64,000 nucleotides of DNA from Candidatus Defluviilinea gracilis (GTDB lineage Bacteria > Chloroflexota > Anaerolineae > Anaerolineales > Villigracilaceae). The stretch covers positions 1,116,001-1,180,000 of the forward strand of contig JADJWS010000001.1 in assembly GCA_016716235.1 (NCBI GenBank). The letters run 5' to 3'. Below the pieces are notes generated by a model. That model saw only the letters and a program-made list of their open reading frames with translations. It made no database searches and was not told the origin of the DNA. Of the stretch, positions 51,449-61,002 are shown one piece after another (positions within the stretch are counted from its first letter, which is position 1; each line of letters begins with the position of its first letter). The position numbers were made by a program, and so were the translations under genes.

Positions 51449-53398
51449 ATGCAAAAACAAACTGGGTTTACTCCCATTCGCACAATTCTTATCCCGTTGG
51501 TTCACGAAGGTCCTGGCATCCACGCGCTTGATTCAGCGCGGCACTTCGACGCGGAGATCATCCTCGTCGGCGTTGTCGTTGTCCCGCCCGATCAATCGTT
51601 GAGCATGGGCGCGGCTTCGGCGCGCGCGCTGCGCAAGTTGCTCCGCATCTTCGGCAAAGATCCGCGCGTGACTGCCAAGTCGCAAGTCATCGTGGATTAC
51701 GAGCCGTGGAACCGTCTCTCAAAACTTGTGCAGGATGAAAAGCCCGATCTTCTCCTGCTTGAATTTGATTCACATCTCAAAGCTTTGCGCGTCTCTGCGA
51801 GCGACGTGCTCGTGCGTCCGCCGTGCGACGTGGCGTTGATACGCGGGAAAATTTCCAGCAAGCCGAAGCAGGTTCTGGTCCCAGTGCGAGGCGGTCCGCA
51901 CGCGGAGTTGGCGTTCCGCGTGGGGCTGGGACTCGAATCGAAAGGCGTCACGACTCTCCACATCCGCAGACCAGATGATGCGAAAGCGGATCTCGACGCG
52001 CCGTTCAAGGGTTTGGATCGGGTGCTGCGCCAAATGCCCGAGGTGGCGAAGCAGGTCGAAGTCACGGATGACGCGGCGCAAGTCATCCTGAATCATGCAA
52101 AGCAAAAGGATGTCATCATCCTGGGGACGACATCGCAACCGATGACGAGTTCCGCTTCGCTGGGACCGGTGGCGGATCGCATCCTGCGCGAGGCGAAATG
52201 CGCGGTGATCGCGGTGAAAAGCGGCAGACCGTTTCCGTATGAGGTCTATGATGAGATCGCGGGCGTGGACGCGATCACGATTCTTGTGGATAAATGGTTC
52301 GGCGAAAATACTTTTCATGCCGATGAGTTCAGCCGCTTGCGTGAAGAAGTGGAGTTGAAAAAGAGTCAGGGGCTCACCATCAGTCTGGCTTTGCCCGCGT
52401 TGAATGAAGAAGAGACGGTGGGCAACGTGGTCCGCATGATGAAAAAAGAATTGATGCAGAACATACCCTTGCTCGATGAGATCGTGTTGATCGATTCGAA
52501 TTCGACCGACCGCACGCGCGAGATCGCCGAGGCGGAGGGCGTGCCTGTGTATGTTCATCAAAAGTTGTTGGAGCGATACGGCGCGCGGCGCGGCAAAGGC
52601 GACGCGTTGTGGAAGAGCCTGCTGGTGACGAAGGGCGACCTCATCGTGTGGATCGATACGGACATTGTGAATATTCATCCGCGTTTTGTGTATGGCATCG
52701 TCGGTCCGTTGTTGAGAAACCCAGACATAAAATTTGTGAAGGGCTATTATCGCCGCCCGTTGAAAGTTGGCACGAAGATGCAGGCGGGCGGCGGCGGGCG
52801 CGTCACCGAGTTGACGGCGCGTCCGCTGTTGAATTTGTTTTATCCCGAACTTTCGGGCGTCGTCCAGCCGCTTTCAGGCGAATATGGCGGGCGGCGCGAA
52901 GCGTTGGAGCAGGCGACGTTCTATTCAGGGTACGGAGTCGAGACAGGGCTGTTGATTGATGTGTACGAACGATACGGCTTGAACGCCATCGCGCAGGTAG
53001 ACTTGTTGGAGCGCGTTCATCATAATCAACACTTGGAGGCGTTGAGCAAAATGTCGTTCGCCATCATCCAAACCGTGATGCACAAATTGGAAAAACGCTT
53101 CGGGCGCGCCGTGCTGGAAGATGTGAACCGCTCGATGAAGTTGATCCGACACGATAAATCGGGGCGTTATTTTCTGGATGTGGAGGAGATCGCCGAACGC
53201 GCGCGCCCGCCGATGGTTGAGGTGGAGGAGTATCGAGAAAGAAGAGAATTATTAATTGGGGACAAAGCAACCCATGCGACTAACAAAACTCTTCAAGGAA
53301 TTCTTTCAAAGCGAGCAATCTTCAGGGGTGTTTTTGATTCTTGTCACATTTCTATCCATCGTGATTGCCAATTCTCCGTTGGGCGCAAATTACCTTGA
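51449..53398 (+). CDS. Universal stress protein/glucosyl-3-phosphoglycerate synthase fusion
   Basis: 649 residues as read. Two universal-stress-protein domains (about 1-140 and 142-285; the second has HAKQKDVIILGTTSQP and an SASLGPVADRILREAKCAVIAVK ATP-binding end) precede a GT81-type domain (about 340-600): LALPALNEEETVGNVV, EIVLIDSNSTDRTREIAEA, LIVWIDTDIVNIHP (DxD metal site) and SGEYGGRREALEQ. This last part matches GpgS, which makes glucosyl-3-phosphoglycerate from an NDP-glucose and 3-phosphoglycerate. The fusion to stress-protein domains is unusual. The reading frame overlaps nhaA by 125 bp; a one-base shift near 53245 would place a stop before nhaA, so the true end may be near 53250. 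Confidence 0.88.
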   Translation: MQKQTGFTPIRTILIPLVHEGPGIHALDSARHFDAEIILVGVVVVPPDQSLSMGAASARALRKLLRIFGKDPRVTAKSQVIVDYEPWNRLSKLVQDEKPDLLLLEFDSHLKALRVSASDVLVRPPCDVALIRGKISSKPKQVLVPVRGGPHAELAFRVGLGLESKGVTTLHIRRPDDAKADLDAPFKGLDRVLRQMPEVAKQVEVTDDAAQVILNHAKQKDVIILGTTSQPMTSSASLGPVADRILREAKCAVIAVKSGRPFPYEVYDEIAGVDAITILVDKWFGENTFHADEFSRLREEVELKKSQGLTISLALPALNEEETVGNVVRMMKKELMQNIPLLDEIVLIDSNSTDRTREIAEAEGVPVYVHQKLLERYGARRGKGDALWKSLLVTKGDLIVWIDTDIVNIHPRFVYGIVGPLLRNPDIKFVKGYYRRPLKVGTKMQAGGGGRVTELTARPLLNLFYPELSGVVQPLSGEYGGRREALEQATFYSGYGVETGLLIDVYERYGLNAIAQVDLLERVHHNQHLEALSKMSFAIIQTVMHKLEKRFGRAVLEDVNRSMKLIRHDKSGRYFLDVEEIAERARPPMVEVEEYRERRELLIGDKATHATNKTLQGILSKRAIFRGVFDSCHISIHRDCQFSVGRKLP

Positions 53399-54449
53399 TC
53401 TTTGGCATCATAAGATCGGTTTCGAGGCGGGAGGCATCTTTTTGAAATATAGCGTGGAATATTGGATCAACGATGGGTTGATGGCGATCTTCTTCCTCTT
53501 GATCGGTCTTGAGATCGAAAGAGAATTGTACGGCGGGGAACTAGCGAACTGGAAGAACGCATCCCTCCCGCTTCTTGCGGCGGTCGGTGGGATGATGTTC
53601 CCAGCGCTGTTGCATTTCATCTTCAATCGCGGCACCGAGTTTCAAAACGGGATCGGGATTCCCATGGCGACCGACATCGCATTCGCATTGGGCGTGCTGG
53701 CGTTGCTGGGAAGCCGAATTCCCGCCTCGTTGAAAGTCTTCCTTGCCGCGCTGGCAATCGTGGACGACCTGGGCGCGATCGCGGTCATCGCTGTGTTTTA
53801 TACGAAGGAACTCTCAATCATATACCTTGTTTTTGCTCTCGGCGTGTATGGCGGTTTGCTGCTATTGAACCGCTTTAAAGTAAATACCCTATGGGCGTAT
53901 TTGATCCCGGGATTGTTCATGTGGTATTTCATGATGCAATCAGGCGTCCATGCCACAGTAGCGGGAGTTCTTCTCGCGTTCGCGCTTCCGTATGGCGACG
54001 GAGGAGAAAATTCGTTGTCGTATCGAATCCAACATATTTTGCATAAGCCTGTTGCCTTCTTGATTGTCCCGTTGTTTGCAATGGCAAATACGAGTATTGT
54101 CCTCGAGGGAGGATGGATTAATGGACTTAAGACATCCAACAGTTTGGGGATTTTCTTGGGGTTGTTCCTCGGCAAGCCGCTGGGAATTGTTCTTCTCAGC
54201 TTGTTGGCGATCTGGATGGGATGGTCTCGACTGCCGACCGGGGTATCACGGCGGCATATCGTCGGCGCGGGATTCCTGGGCGGAATTGGATTCACCATGT
54301 CCATCTTCATCACCCTGCTGGCATTTACCGATCCTCATATTGTTCAAAGTAGTAAGATCACGGTCTTGCTCACCTCCCTGTTGTCCGGTGTGATCGGGTA
54401 TCTCATTCTCAATAAACGGATTCATCACGTCGAACCACACAAGGTCTGA
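53274..54449 (+). CDS. nhaA: Na+/H+ antiporter
   Basis: 391 residues, full-length NhaA with about 12 membrane helices. MATDIAFALGVLALLG and AIVDDLGAIAVIAVFY contain the conserved ion-binding Asp pair, and GGIGFTMSIFITLLAF the helix with the functional Lys/Gly region of the family. It exports Na+ in exchange for protons. It starts inside the end of the GpgS-like frame, so it is in the same operon as the proposed compatible-solute genes, which fits a salt-stress role. ATG at 53274; a TTG upstream is less likely. Confidence 0.92.
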   Translation: MRLTKLFKEFFQSEQSSGVFLILVTFLSIVIANSPLGANYLDLWHHKIGFEAGGIFLKYSVEYWINDGLMAIFFLLIGLEIERELYGGELANWKNASLPLLAAVGGMMFPALLHFIFNRGTEFQNGIGIPMATDIAFALGVLALLGSRIPASLKVFLAALAIVDDLGAIAVIAVFYTKELSIIYLVFALGVYGGLLLLNRFKVNTLWAYLIPGLFMWYFMMQSGVHATVAGVLLAFALPYGDGGENSLSYRIQHILHKPVAFLIVPLFAMANTSIVLEGGWINGLKTSNSLGIFLGLFLGKPLGIVLLSLLAIWMGWSRLPTGVSRRHIVGAGFLGGIGFTMSIFITLLAFTDPHIVQSSKITVLLTSLLSGVIGYLILNKRIHHVEPHKV

Positions 54450-54566
54450 CGGGTCTCTCGTCTACGTTTCTTCCCGTGCGCCCGCCTGCATTTTCATCCT
54501 TCAACACTCCTCTTTCACCTTTTTCTTTTATGGTATCCTTGCCTTACCTCAATTCTGGAGAGCCGC

Positions 54567-55202
54567 ATGTACGTTGCCATCGAAGGGGTCATCGGAGTTG
54601 GTAAGACGACCCTCGCCCGCCTGCTTCAACCCGCGTTCAACGCCGAAATTATTTTGGAAGTTTTCGAAGAGAACCCGTTTCTGTCCGATTTTTATTCCGA
54701 CCGCGAACGATACGCCTTTCAAACGCAGATCTTCTTTTTGTTGAGCCGTTATCATCAACAACGCCGCACCATCACAGACCTGGTGACGACGGGCAAGAAC
54801 GTCATCGCTGATTACACCTTCGCCAAAGATTCGCTCTTCGCCCGTATCAACATCAAAGGCGATGAACTCGACATGTATTACAAAGTGCATGAGGCGCTCG
54901 CGGAAAAAATTCAGAAACCCGATCTGCTCGTGTACCTGCAAGCCACCACCGACACGCTCATGCAGCGCATCGCCCTGCGGGACCGTCCGTATGAAAGACA
55001 AATGGAACGCGCGTACATCCATGAATTGAATCTCGCCTACGACGAATTTTTCTCGAAGCCATTTGACCACACGCCCGTTTTGACAATCGACTCGAACGAC
55101 TTGAACATCATCCAGAACCCCGAGCATTTGAAGCAGGTGGAAGAACGCATCCGACAAAGCCTCAGCCTGCCTCCGTTTCAACAAGCGTTGCCCCTGCCTT
55201 GA
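54567..55202 (+). CDS. Deoxynucleoside kinase, second paralogue
   Basis: 211 residues. P-loop EGVIGVGKTT, substrate loop VFEENPFLSDFYSDRERYAFQTQIFFL, catalytic region ADYTFAKDSLFA (with Asp-Tyr-Thr-Phe where the other copy has DRS), and lid ALRDRPYERQM. Compared with the kinase at 16984, the active-site motif differs, so the two probably prefer different bases. GGAGAG before the ATG. Confidence 0.9.
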   Translation: MYVAIEGVIGVGKTTLARLLQPAFNAEIILEVFEENPFLSDFYSDRERYAFQTQIFFLLSRYHQQRRTITDLVTTGKNVIADYTFAKDSLFARINIKGDELDMYYKVHEALAEKIQKPDLLVYLQATTDTLMQRIALRDRPYERQMERAYIHELNLAYDEFFSKPFDHTPVLTIDSNDLNIIQNPEHLKQVEERIRQSLSLPPFQQALPLP

Positions 55203-55207
55203 CCTTG

Positions 55208-55269
55208 TTCGGAATGCAGACTTCAGTCTGCTAATTTATGAAAGGGCGGACTGAAGTCCGCGCTCCGAA
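55208..55269. repeat. Paired T-N-N-A hairpins
   Basis: GCAGAC-TTCA-GTCTGC (55216-55231) and GCGGAC-TGAA-GTCCGC (55246-55261), enclosed by TTCGGA and TCCGAA. The two apices point in opposite senses. Confidence 0.85.
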
Positions 55270-55285
55270 AGTAAACTAAAAAATT

Positions 55286-56314
55286 ATGCGCGTCACCCGA
55301 GAATCCCTTATCCGAATCGCCAAAGAGACCGCGCAAGAGCGCGCCTTCAACGACCGCGACATCATCGCCGCGTATCTGACGGGTTCGCTCGTCTCGAAAG
55401 AACACGATCCCATGATCGGCGGCGCGGCGGATATTGACATCATCTTTGTTCACAAGGATGAACCGAAGCACAGGCGCGAATTCGTCAAGTTGACTCCCGA
55501 CTTCCACGTGGACATCGGTCACCGCGCCAAGGCGGAGTTCAAACGTCCGCGCGAGTTGAGGTTGGATCCATGGCTGGGCTGGGAAATGTACGATCCGATG
55601 TTACTTTATGAACGCGAGAAATTTTTCGAGTTTGTGCAAGCGGGTCTGCGCGCAGGCTTTGAATTCAACGCGCCCGCGCCTGCGTTGCAACGTTCAAGAA
55701 TTTTGTTGAAAGATGCGCGCGGCATGTGGAGGGGATTGCTTGAGATCGAAGATGTGGTCACGCCGAAAGACGTTTTGCAATACATGAATTCGTTGTATCA
55801 CGCGGTCAACGCGGTGGCAGAGTTGTCGGGCCCGCCGCTGGCGGAGAGGCGCGTGATGTTGGACTTTGCCGCGCGGGCGGAGGCGGCTTCACGTCCCGGC
55901 ATGGAGGCGGCGCTCATCGGCTTGATGGGCGCGTCGGCGTTGGACTCATCCAAATTGGAGGCGTGGGTGCCGGAGTGGAAATCCGCGTTTGAATTGGCGA
56001 TGCAGAACAACCGCGCCGAGGTGAGCATCCATGCGACGCGCGTGAATTATTACGAGAAGGCGTTCGCGGCGATGCTCGGGAGCGAGAAACCCGTCTGCGC
56101 GTTGTGGCCCCTGTTCCACACGTGGACTCTCGCCGCGGAAGTGTTGCCTGATGACGCGCTGGAGGCGTGGCGTTCCGCGTGCGGCGAATTGGGGCTGGGC
56201 TGGGTCGGCTTCGACCAGCGCGTGAGCGGACTCGATCACTTCCTCGATGAAGTGGAAGCCCTGCTCGACGAACTTGCCGCGCAGCATGGGTTGGAAACTT
56301 CGACGAGTATTTGA
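55286..56314 (+). CDS. Nucleotidyltransferase-domain protein, function unknown
   Basis: 342 residues. The first 110 residues form a minimal nucleotidyltransferase domain: YLTGSLVSKEHDPMIGGAADIDIIFV, with the GS and DxD metal-binding pattern. The rest is a mostly helical domain of the kind seen in HEPN-like or substrate-binding tails (YMNSLYHAVNAVAELSG). No toxin-antitoxin partner is adjacent. Substrate unknown. Confidence 0.7.
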   Translation: MRVTRESLIRIAKETAQERAFNDRDIIAAYLTGSLVSKEHDPMIGGAADIDIIFVHKDEPKHRREFVKLTPDFHVDIGHRAKAEFKRPRELRLDPWLGWEMYDPMLLYEREKFFEFVQAGLRAGFEFNAPAPALQRSRILLKDARGMWRGLLEIEDVVTPKDVLQYMNSLYHAVNAVAELSGPPLAERRVMLDFAARAEAASRPGMEAALIGLMGASALDSSKLEAWVPEWKSAFELAMQNNRAEVSIHATRVNYYEKAFAAMLGSEKPVCALWPLFHTWTLAAEVLPDDALEAWRSACGELGLGWVGFDQRVSGLDHFLDEVEALLDELAAQHGLETSTSI

Positions 56315-56318
56315 TTTT

Positions 56319-56379
56319 GTAGTAGCGACTTTAGTCGCTATATTTTCAACGAATACAAGACGACTGAAGTCGTCACTAC
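56319..56379. repeat. Paired T-N-N-A hairpins
   Basis: AGCGAC-TTTA-GTCGCT (56324-56339) and GACGAC-TGAA-GTCGTC (56359-56374), enclosed by GTAGT and ACTAC. Confidence 0.85.
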
Positions 56380-56392
56380 GGCATAGGAAATT

Positions 56393-56962
56393 ATGAATCG
56401 CAACGAAGCATTATCTCTTGTTCGTGAACACGTGAAAAACGAAGGACTTGTGCGCCACATGCTTTCGGTGGAAGCGGCGATGCGATTCTACGCGGAGAAG
56501 TTCAGCGAAGACCCCGAGGTGTGGGGATTGATCGGTCTGCTTCACGACTTCGATTGGGAGATCCATCCCACGCTGGAACAACATCCGCAAGACGGAGCGC
56601 CGATGTTGCGCGAGCGCGGCGTGCCAGAGGACATTATTCAGGACATTTTGAGTCACGCGGATCATTTGAACTTGCCGCGCGATACGATGCGACGTAAAGC
56701 CATCTGCGCGTGCGATGAGATCACGGGATTAATTACCGCCGTCGCGTTGGTGAGACCGTCGAAGTCGCTGTACGATCTCGAAGCGAGTTCCGTCAAAAAG
56801 AAATGGAAGGATAAAGCCTTCGCGGCGGGCACGTCACGCGCGGAAATGGAGCACGCCGCGCAAGAGTTCGGCATCGAGTTATGGGAACACGCGGGGAATG
56901 TGATTCAAGCCATGCGACGGATCGCGCCTGAGTTGGGATTGGTGGGGAACATTCAAAATTAA
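56393..56962 (+). CDS. HD-domain hydrolase
   Basis: 189 residues. A single HD domain with His in RHMLSVEAAM, HD in GLLHDFDWEIHP and later His residues in QDILSHADHLNLP, giving a metal-dependent phosphohydrolase site. Conserved C-terminal VRPSKSLYDLEASSVKKKWKDKAF is typical of a common bacterial HD subfamily thought to act on nucleotides. It is preceded by a hairpin pair and follows the nucleotidyltransferase protein. Confidence 0.87.
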   Translation: MNRNEALSLVREHVKNEGLVRHMLSVEAAMRFYAEKFSEDPEVWGLIGLLHDFDWEIHPTLEQHPQDGAPMLRERGVPEDIIQDILSHADHLNLPRDTMRRKAICACDEITGLITAVALVRPSKSLYDLEASSVKKKWKDKAFAAGTSRAEMEHAAQEFGIELWEHAGNVIQAMRRIAPELGLVGNIQN

Positions 56963-57007
56963 ATTCGCAAGGACAGACCTGTGTATCTGCTTTTTTGTTG
57001 GAGAACC

Positions 57008-58507
57008 ATGCATCGAAAAATCATTTTCCCCTTGTTGGTCGTATTGTTTGCCTCGTGCGCGCCTCCCGCCACATTTACACCCCAACCTCCTGTTGCATTT
57101 ACCCCACCAGCCAATTACCTTCCGACGATCTTCGATATTGTTGTTGAATCGACTGCTTCGCAGGAACGGTTGAACGACTCGCGCCCGAATATCATCGTCA
57201 TCATGACCGACGATCAGCCGTTTCACACCATGGCATACATGCCGACAGTGATCAACGAATTGATCCCTAACGGTGTCAACTTTACGAATGCGTTCGCTAC
57301 CACGCCTCTGTGTTGCCCAAGCCGCGTCAGCATTCTCACGGGGGAATATGCGCACAATCATCAAGTGCTCACCAATCGAATGCCAATGGGCGGGGCGCTG
57401 AAGTTCGATGACGCGATCACTATTGCAACTTGGATGAAGGATGCGGGGTATCGCACGGCATATTATGGAAAATATTTGAACGGTTATGATGCTCTTGAAC
57501 CCAGCGGTTATGTTCCGCCGGGTTGGGACGAGTGGGGAGTCTTTCTCGGCAAGAATCTCGGTGAAAATGAAGATGCGGGTAATCTACAATATTATTCCAA
57601 CTTCAGCATGTCTGAGAACGGCTTGATTGTCGAGTATCAGGGTCAGCAAGTCAATTTCGGAACGGATGTGGTAACGCAAAAATCAGTTGATTTCATCAAT
57701 ACGGCGCGAAACGATCCGTTCTTCCTCTTTATCGGTTACTACAACCCGCACTCGCCTTATGTCGCCGCGCCTCGCCATACTGATACTTTCCGCTCCGGCT
57801 CAGGCTGGGGTTGGTTCCAGTATCGCCCGCCAAATTTCAACGAGGAGGATATTAGCGATAAGCCCGAGTACCTGAACGACATCTCGCCTCTTTCTCCGAG
57901 GGAATTAGATGCGGCACACAAGCGGATTCTACGCTCACTCCTCTCTGTGGACGACGGTATCGCGTCTGTGCTGAAGGCGTTGGATAAAGCGGGGTTGAAA
58001 GAGAAGACCATCATCGTGTTTTTCTCCGATAACGGAGCCACCCTCGGCGATCATCGCTTTGGGGTCTCGAAGAATTGCGTGTACGAGGCTTGTGTGAAGG
58101 TTCCCTTCGTTGTGTACGCGCCAGCCTTCTTTGAAGCGCGGAGCGAGGATCGCATCATCGCCAACATTGACCTCGCCCCCACATTCATTGACTTGGCAGG
58201 AGGTTCCATCCCTGAAAGCATTGACGGGTTGAGCCTGCTCCCGTTGCTCAACAACGATCCGGTTGATTGGCGCGAGGATATTTTGCTCGAGCATTGGCCC
58301 GCCGAAGAAGGCGTTGGTTCGATGATCCCCGAGTTTTACGCGGTACGAACAATGGAGTGGAAGTATGTGGAGTACGTGACGGGTGAGAAAGAATTGTATG
58401 ACCTTGTGAACGACCCATATGAGTTGGTAAATCTTGCGGGGAAAAGGGATTATCGAGACATAGAAGCCGAACTGGCGGCGAGGCTGAAAGAATTGAAAGA
58501 GGAATGA
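57008..58507 (+). CDS. Sulfatase, lipoprotein
   Basis: 499 residues. Signal peptide with lipobox LFASC (Cys near residue 16), a Pro-rich linker, then an arylsulfatase fold: PNIIVIMTDDQ (calcium Asp pair) and the CCPSRVSILTG signature whose Cys is oxidised to formylglycine, then YYGKYLNG, HSPYVAAPRH, and SDNGATLGDHRFG. Related enzymes desulfate polysaccharides such as heparan or mucin-type sugars. Activity requires a formylglycine-generating enzyme, not present in the window. ATG at 57008. Confidence 0.92.
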   Translation: MHRKIIFPLLVVLFASCAPPATFTPQPPVAFTPPANYLPTIFDIVVESTASQERLNDSRPNIIVIMTDDQPFHTMAYMPTVINELIPNGVNFTNAFATTPLCCPSRVSILTGEYAHNHQVLTNRMPMGGALKFDDAITIATWMKDAGYRTAYYGKYLNGYDALEPSGYVPPGWDEWGVFLGKNLGENEDAGNLQYYSNFSMSENGLIVEYQGQQVNFGTDVVTQKSVDFINTARNDPFFLFIGYYNPHSPYVAAPRHTDTFRSGSGWGWFQYRPPNFNEEDISDKPEYLNDISPLSPRELDAAHKRILRSLLSVDDGIASVLKALDKAGLKEKTIIVFFSDNGATLGDHRFGVSKNCVYEACVKVPFVVYAPAFFEARSEDRIIANIDLAPTFIDLAGGSIPESIDGLSLLPLLNNDPVDWREDILLEHWPAEEGVGSMIPEFYAVRTMEWKYVEYVTGEKELYDLVNDPYELVNLAGKRDYRDIEAELAARLKELKEE

Positions 58508-58533
58508 ATTATTGCCGTTTAAATTTGAAAACT

Positions 58534-60384
58534 TCAACGCGCGTTGGAGTGACGAAGCGCGTCCCAACCCGCGACACAACCTGTTTGAAAGATCATGTCT
58601 TGCGACATGGGTTGGTCGTTTTCGAATAACTTGCCCGCGGGGTATTCAGCTCTCAATGAATAAGCGATTTGCGGACCTGTAGAATCGGATGCGATGGTCA
58701 GTAGATAGAATTTGCCCAGCGATTGCCAATCGGGTTCAAATTGAATGGCGTACCAATCACCAACAGGGAGGGCGGAGTTGTTGACGAGTTGGTTGACGAG
58801 CTCGCGCCCCTGGTCAACATCTTGCAGGATGAATTGTGTCGTTCCAGATGGATCCGCTTCGCTGGCGGTCATCCACACGCGGACTTCGCTTGCGCCGTTA
58901 CATTCCAGAACGATTTCTTGTTTGAGAGTCAGTTGAGTCGATACTGGCGACGAATAGCGTTCATCGGGCGCCCAATTTTTGTAATTGGGCTGGTAGCATA
59001 GACCCGATTGATAAAATTGCGAGCCGCAATTGACATGATAGGAGAGATACATCCCTGTTGTGTAAAAGAGGAGACTCAACACGGAGAGGACGACGGGGAG
59101 AGCGCTGGGGATGCGAATCCGCTGGAGGATGGGCAGACCAGCCAGCCCGACGAAAAGAAGCGGCATGACCGTCGTGAAGTAACGTCCTTGCACGCCCTCG
59201 ATGGATTTGAATCCCACCGGATTGCCGGTGATGTAGAGCAGAATGTACGTCCCGACGTATGAAACAAGAAAGACGAGGAACAATCCAGCGCGGGCGCGAG
59301 TTGGAATCGAATCGTTGTTGAGAAACAAGGCGGCGATCAGTGCGGCGGTGAAGAAATAAAAAGTCCATGCGGGGACGGGCCAGTAGGCAAAGCCGTAGAT
59401 GGCGAGAGAATCCAAAAGATAACTGAACCATCTGCCGCGAATCGTTTGCGTGAGGATGGATAAAAATTCAATCGGTTGTTGCAGGATGAACAGAACTTGC
59501 CCGCGAGGGTCTGTGCCATCGGGCAAAGCGTGGAGCTGTGAATAGGCGAGCAGATTCCAGCCGACGACTTCGATTGCAAAAAACACGACGGTTGTTAGAA
59601 GCAAGAACAAGTAGCCGTGTCGCATGGTGAAACGCGAGGGAGGAATGATGAGGAAGGGAAGGACAGCCAGAGGGACGATGTTGACTTTTCCGAAAAATAA
59701 AATGAAAAATAATAGCGCGAGCCAGCCCCATTCCTTCCAACGGATTTCTTTTTGATTTGCGATGGCGATCGTTCCGCCGATGAACAGAAACGCGATGCCG
59801 TTCGAGATCGCGTCCGCGCTGATGGTGGAGGCTTGCAAAATGGCGACAGGCGACGCGGCGAAGATGGCGAGAATCCATTTGCCGAACGGAATGAATCGCA
59901 CCCCCAGCCATGCGAGCGCTGTGTAACTGATGAGTCCGATCAGACGAATGACATAATACACGGGCAGGGCGGGCAGTCTTTCGCTTCTTCCAAGAAAGCG
60001 CATGACCATGGCTTGCGGCAATAACAGCGGAGGCGAATAGACCGAGCGCGTCTCGACAGTTCCATACACATAATCGTACGCGTCCATCGGCAGGCTTCCA
60101 AATTTTCCCCAGAAGTCCGCTTCCACCGCGCGGACGATGAACTGCCTGCGATACGAAAGTTCCCAATAGACGGCGGGGAATGGCGTCTTCTCTTCGTTCG
60201 GCAAAAACGCGAAGTCGGACATTTGCCAGACGCGCATGAGATGCGTCTCTTCATCGTAGCCCGCGCTGATGGGAAGCAGAAGACAAACGGCAACGCCGAA
60301 GATCAGCAACACAGCGAGCAGATAAATTTCCGCGCTGTGCAAGTGTTTGATGGGTGAAAAAAACTGGGGACGTTGTGCTTTCAC
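58534..60384 (-). CDS. DUF2142 multi-pass membrane protein, probable glycosyltransferase
   Basis: About 616 residues with some twelve membrane helices. GYDEETHLMRVWQM (acidic pair after helix 1, like the catalytic Asp-Glu of GT-C enzymes), STISADAISNGIAFLFIG and the VQGRYFTTVMPLL motif are typical of DUF2142, which is related to polyprenol-phosphate-dependent glycosyltransferases. A C-terminal extracytoplasmic domain of about 130 residues follows. The start is uncertain: GTG at 60384 gives a normal basic N terminus. The frame extends to a TTG at 60474, adding an Arg-rich leader of 30 residues. It converges with the sulfatase gene. Confidence 0.85.
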   Translation of the reverse strand: MKAQRPQFFSPIKHLHSAEIYLLAVLLIFGVAVCLLLPISAGYDEETHLMRVWQMSDFAFLPNEEKTPFPAVYWELSYRRQFIVRAVEADFWGKFGSLPMDAYDYVYGTVETRSVYSPPLLLPQAMVMRFLGRSERLPALPVYYVIRLIGLISYTALAWLGVRFIPFGKWILAIFAASPVAILQASTISADAISNGIAFLFIGGTIAIANQKEIRWKEWGWLALLFFILFFGKVNIVPLAVLPFLIIPPSRFTMRHGYLFLLLTTVVFFAIEVVGWNLLAYSQLHALPDGTDPRGQVLFILQQPIEFLSILTQTIRGRWFSYLLDSLAIYGFAYWPVPAWTFYFFTAALIAALFLNNDSIPTRARAGLFLVFLVSYVGTYILLYITGNPVGFKSIEGVQGRYFTTVMPLLFVGLAGLPILQRIRIPSALPVVLSVLSLLFYTTGMYLSYHVNCGSQFYQSGLCYQPNYKNWAPDERYSSPVSTQLTLKQEIVLECNGASEVRVWMTASEADPSGTTQFILQDVDQGRELVNQLVNNSALPVGDWYAIQFEPDWQSLGKFYLLTIASDSTGPQIAYSLRAEYPAGKLFENDQPMSQDMIFQTGCVAGWDALRHSNAR

Positions 60385-60480
60385 TGGATCATCTCGACGA
60401 CGGGACGCACGCTTCGATTCGACGGGTGAGCGGGGTCGCGCTAGCGAGGCGCTCGCAACTCCGCCTTCTTGCAAGATTCG

Positions 60481-60795
60481 CTATCGGCGCATCTCAGAAA
60501 GAATTTCTACCGCGCTTTTCTCGCTTTGCCAGCCTTTTCCCAATTTGTCCCCTAATTTCAGCAATCTTTCCCAAGCGTCATCATCCGATTTAATAGGAGG
60601 GGAATACATGAAGATTATCGCGGAAATTGCCTGACCGTTTTCAACTTGATCGGCAACGACGCGTAAAGCCAAAGCCTGTACGCGGGCAATTGCGCTTTCG
60701 GCGTCATTGCCATACGCCAGCGTACCCGGCAATTCTTTCACTTCCGCCAGCCAGCGACCATCTTCTTCTTGTTCGTATTGGATCGTTAGATTCAT
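60481..60795 (-). CDS. HicB-like antitoxin (orphan)
   Basis: 104 residues. The N-terminal half (LTIQYEQEEDGRWLAEVKELPGTLAYGNDAESAI) is the partial RNase-H-like HicB fold. The C-terminal half is a short helical tail ending LSEMRR, shorter than usual DNA-binding tails. No HicA-sized toxin gene lies on either side, so it is an orphan. Confidence 0.75.
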   Translation of the reverse strand: MNLTIQYEQEEDGRWLAEVKELPGTLAYGNDAESAIARVQALALRVVADQVENGQAISAIIFMYSPPIKSDDDAWERLLKLGDKLGKGWQSEKSAVEILSEMRR

Positions 60796-61002
60796 CGGAT
60801 CTTGCTTTCGTTTGCATCATTATACACGTCAACACTACTCCGTCCTACTGGCAAGGAGAGTAGGGCTACTGCGCTTGAAGTTCTCTTCCACTAATCTACG
60901 CTAATCTTAGCAATTTTTTTAGCGGAAATTCGTGAGGATTAGTGGATAATGCTTTTGAAGAGCTTCTCTAATGTGATTGCTCTTCTGGGAGAGGGCTAAA
61001 CC

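Noticed and set aside
53399..53401. Reading the last 48 residues of the USP-GpgS frame as genuine protein
   Set aside because: The tail after residue 601 overlaps nhaA out of frame and lacks family similarity; a stop one frame over near 53250 is a more natural end, though the sequence as given reads through.
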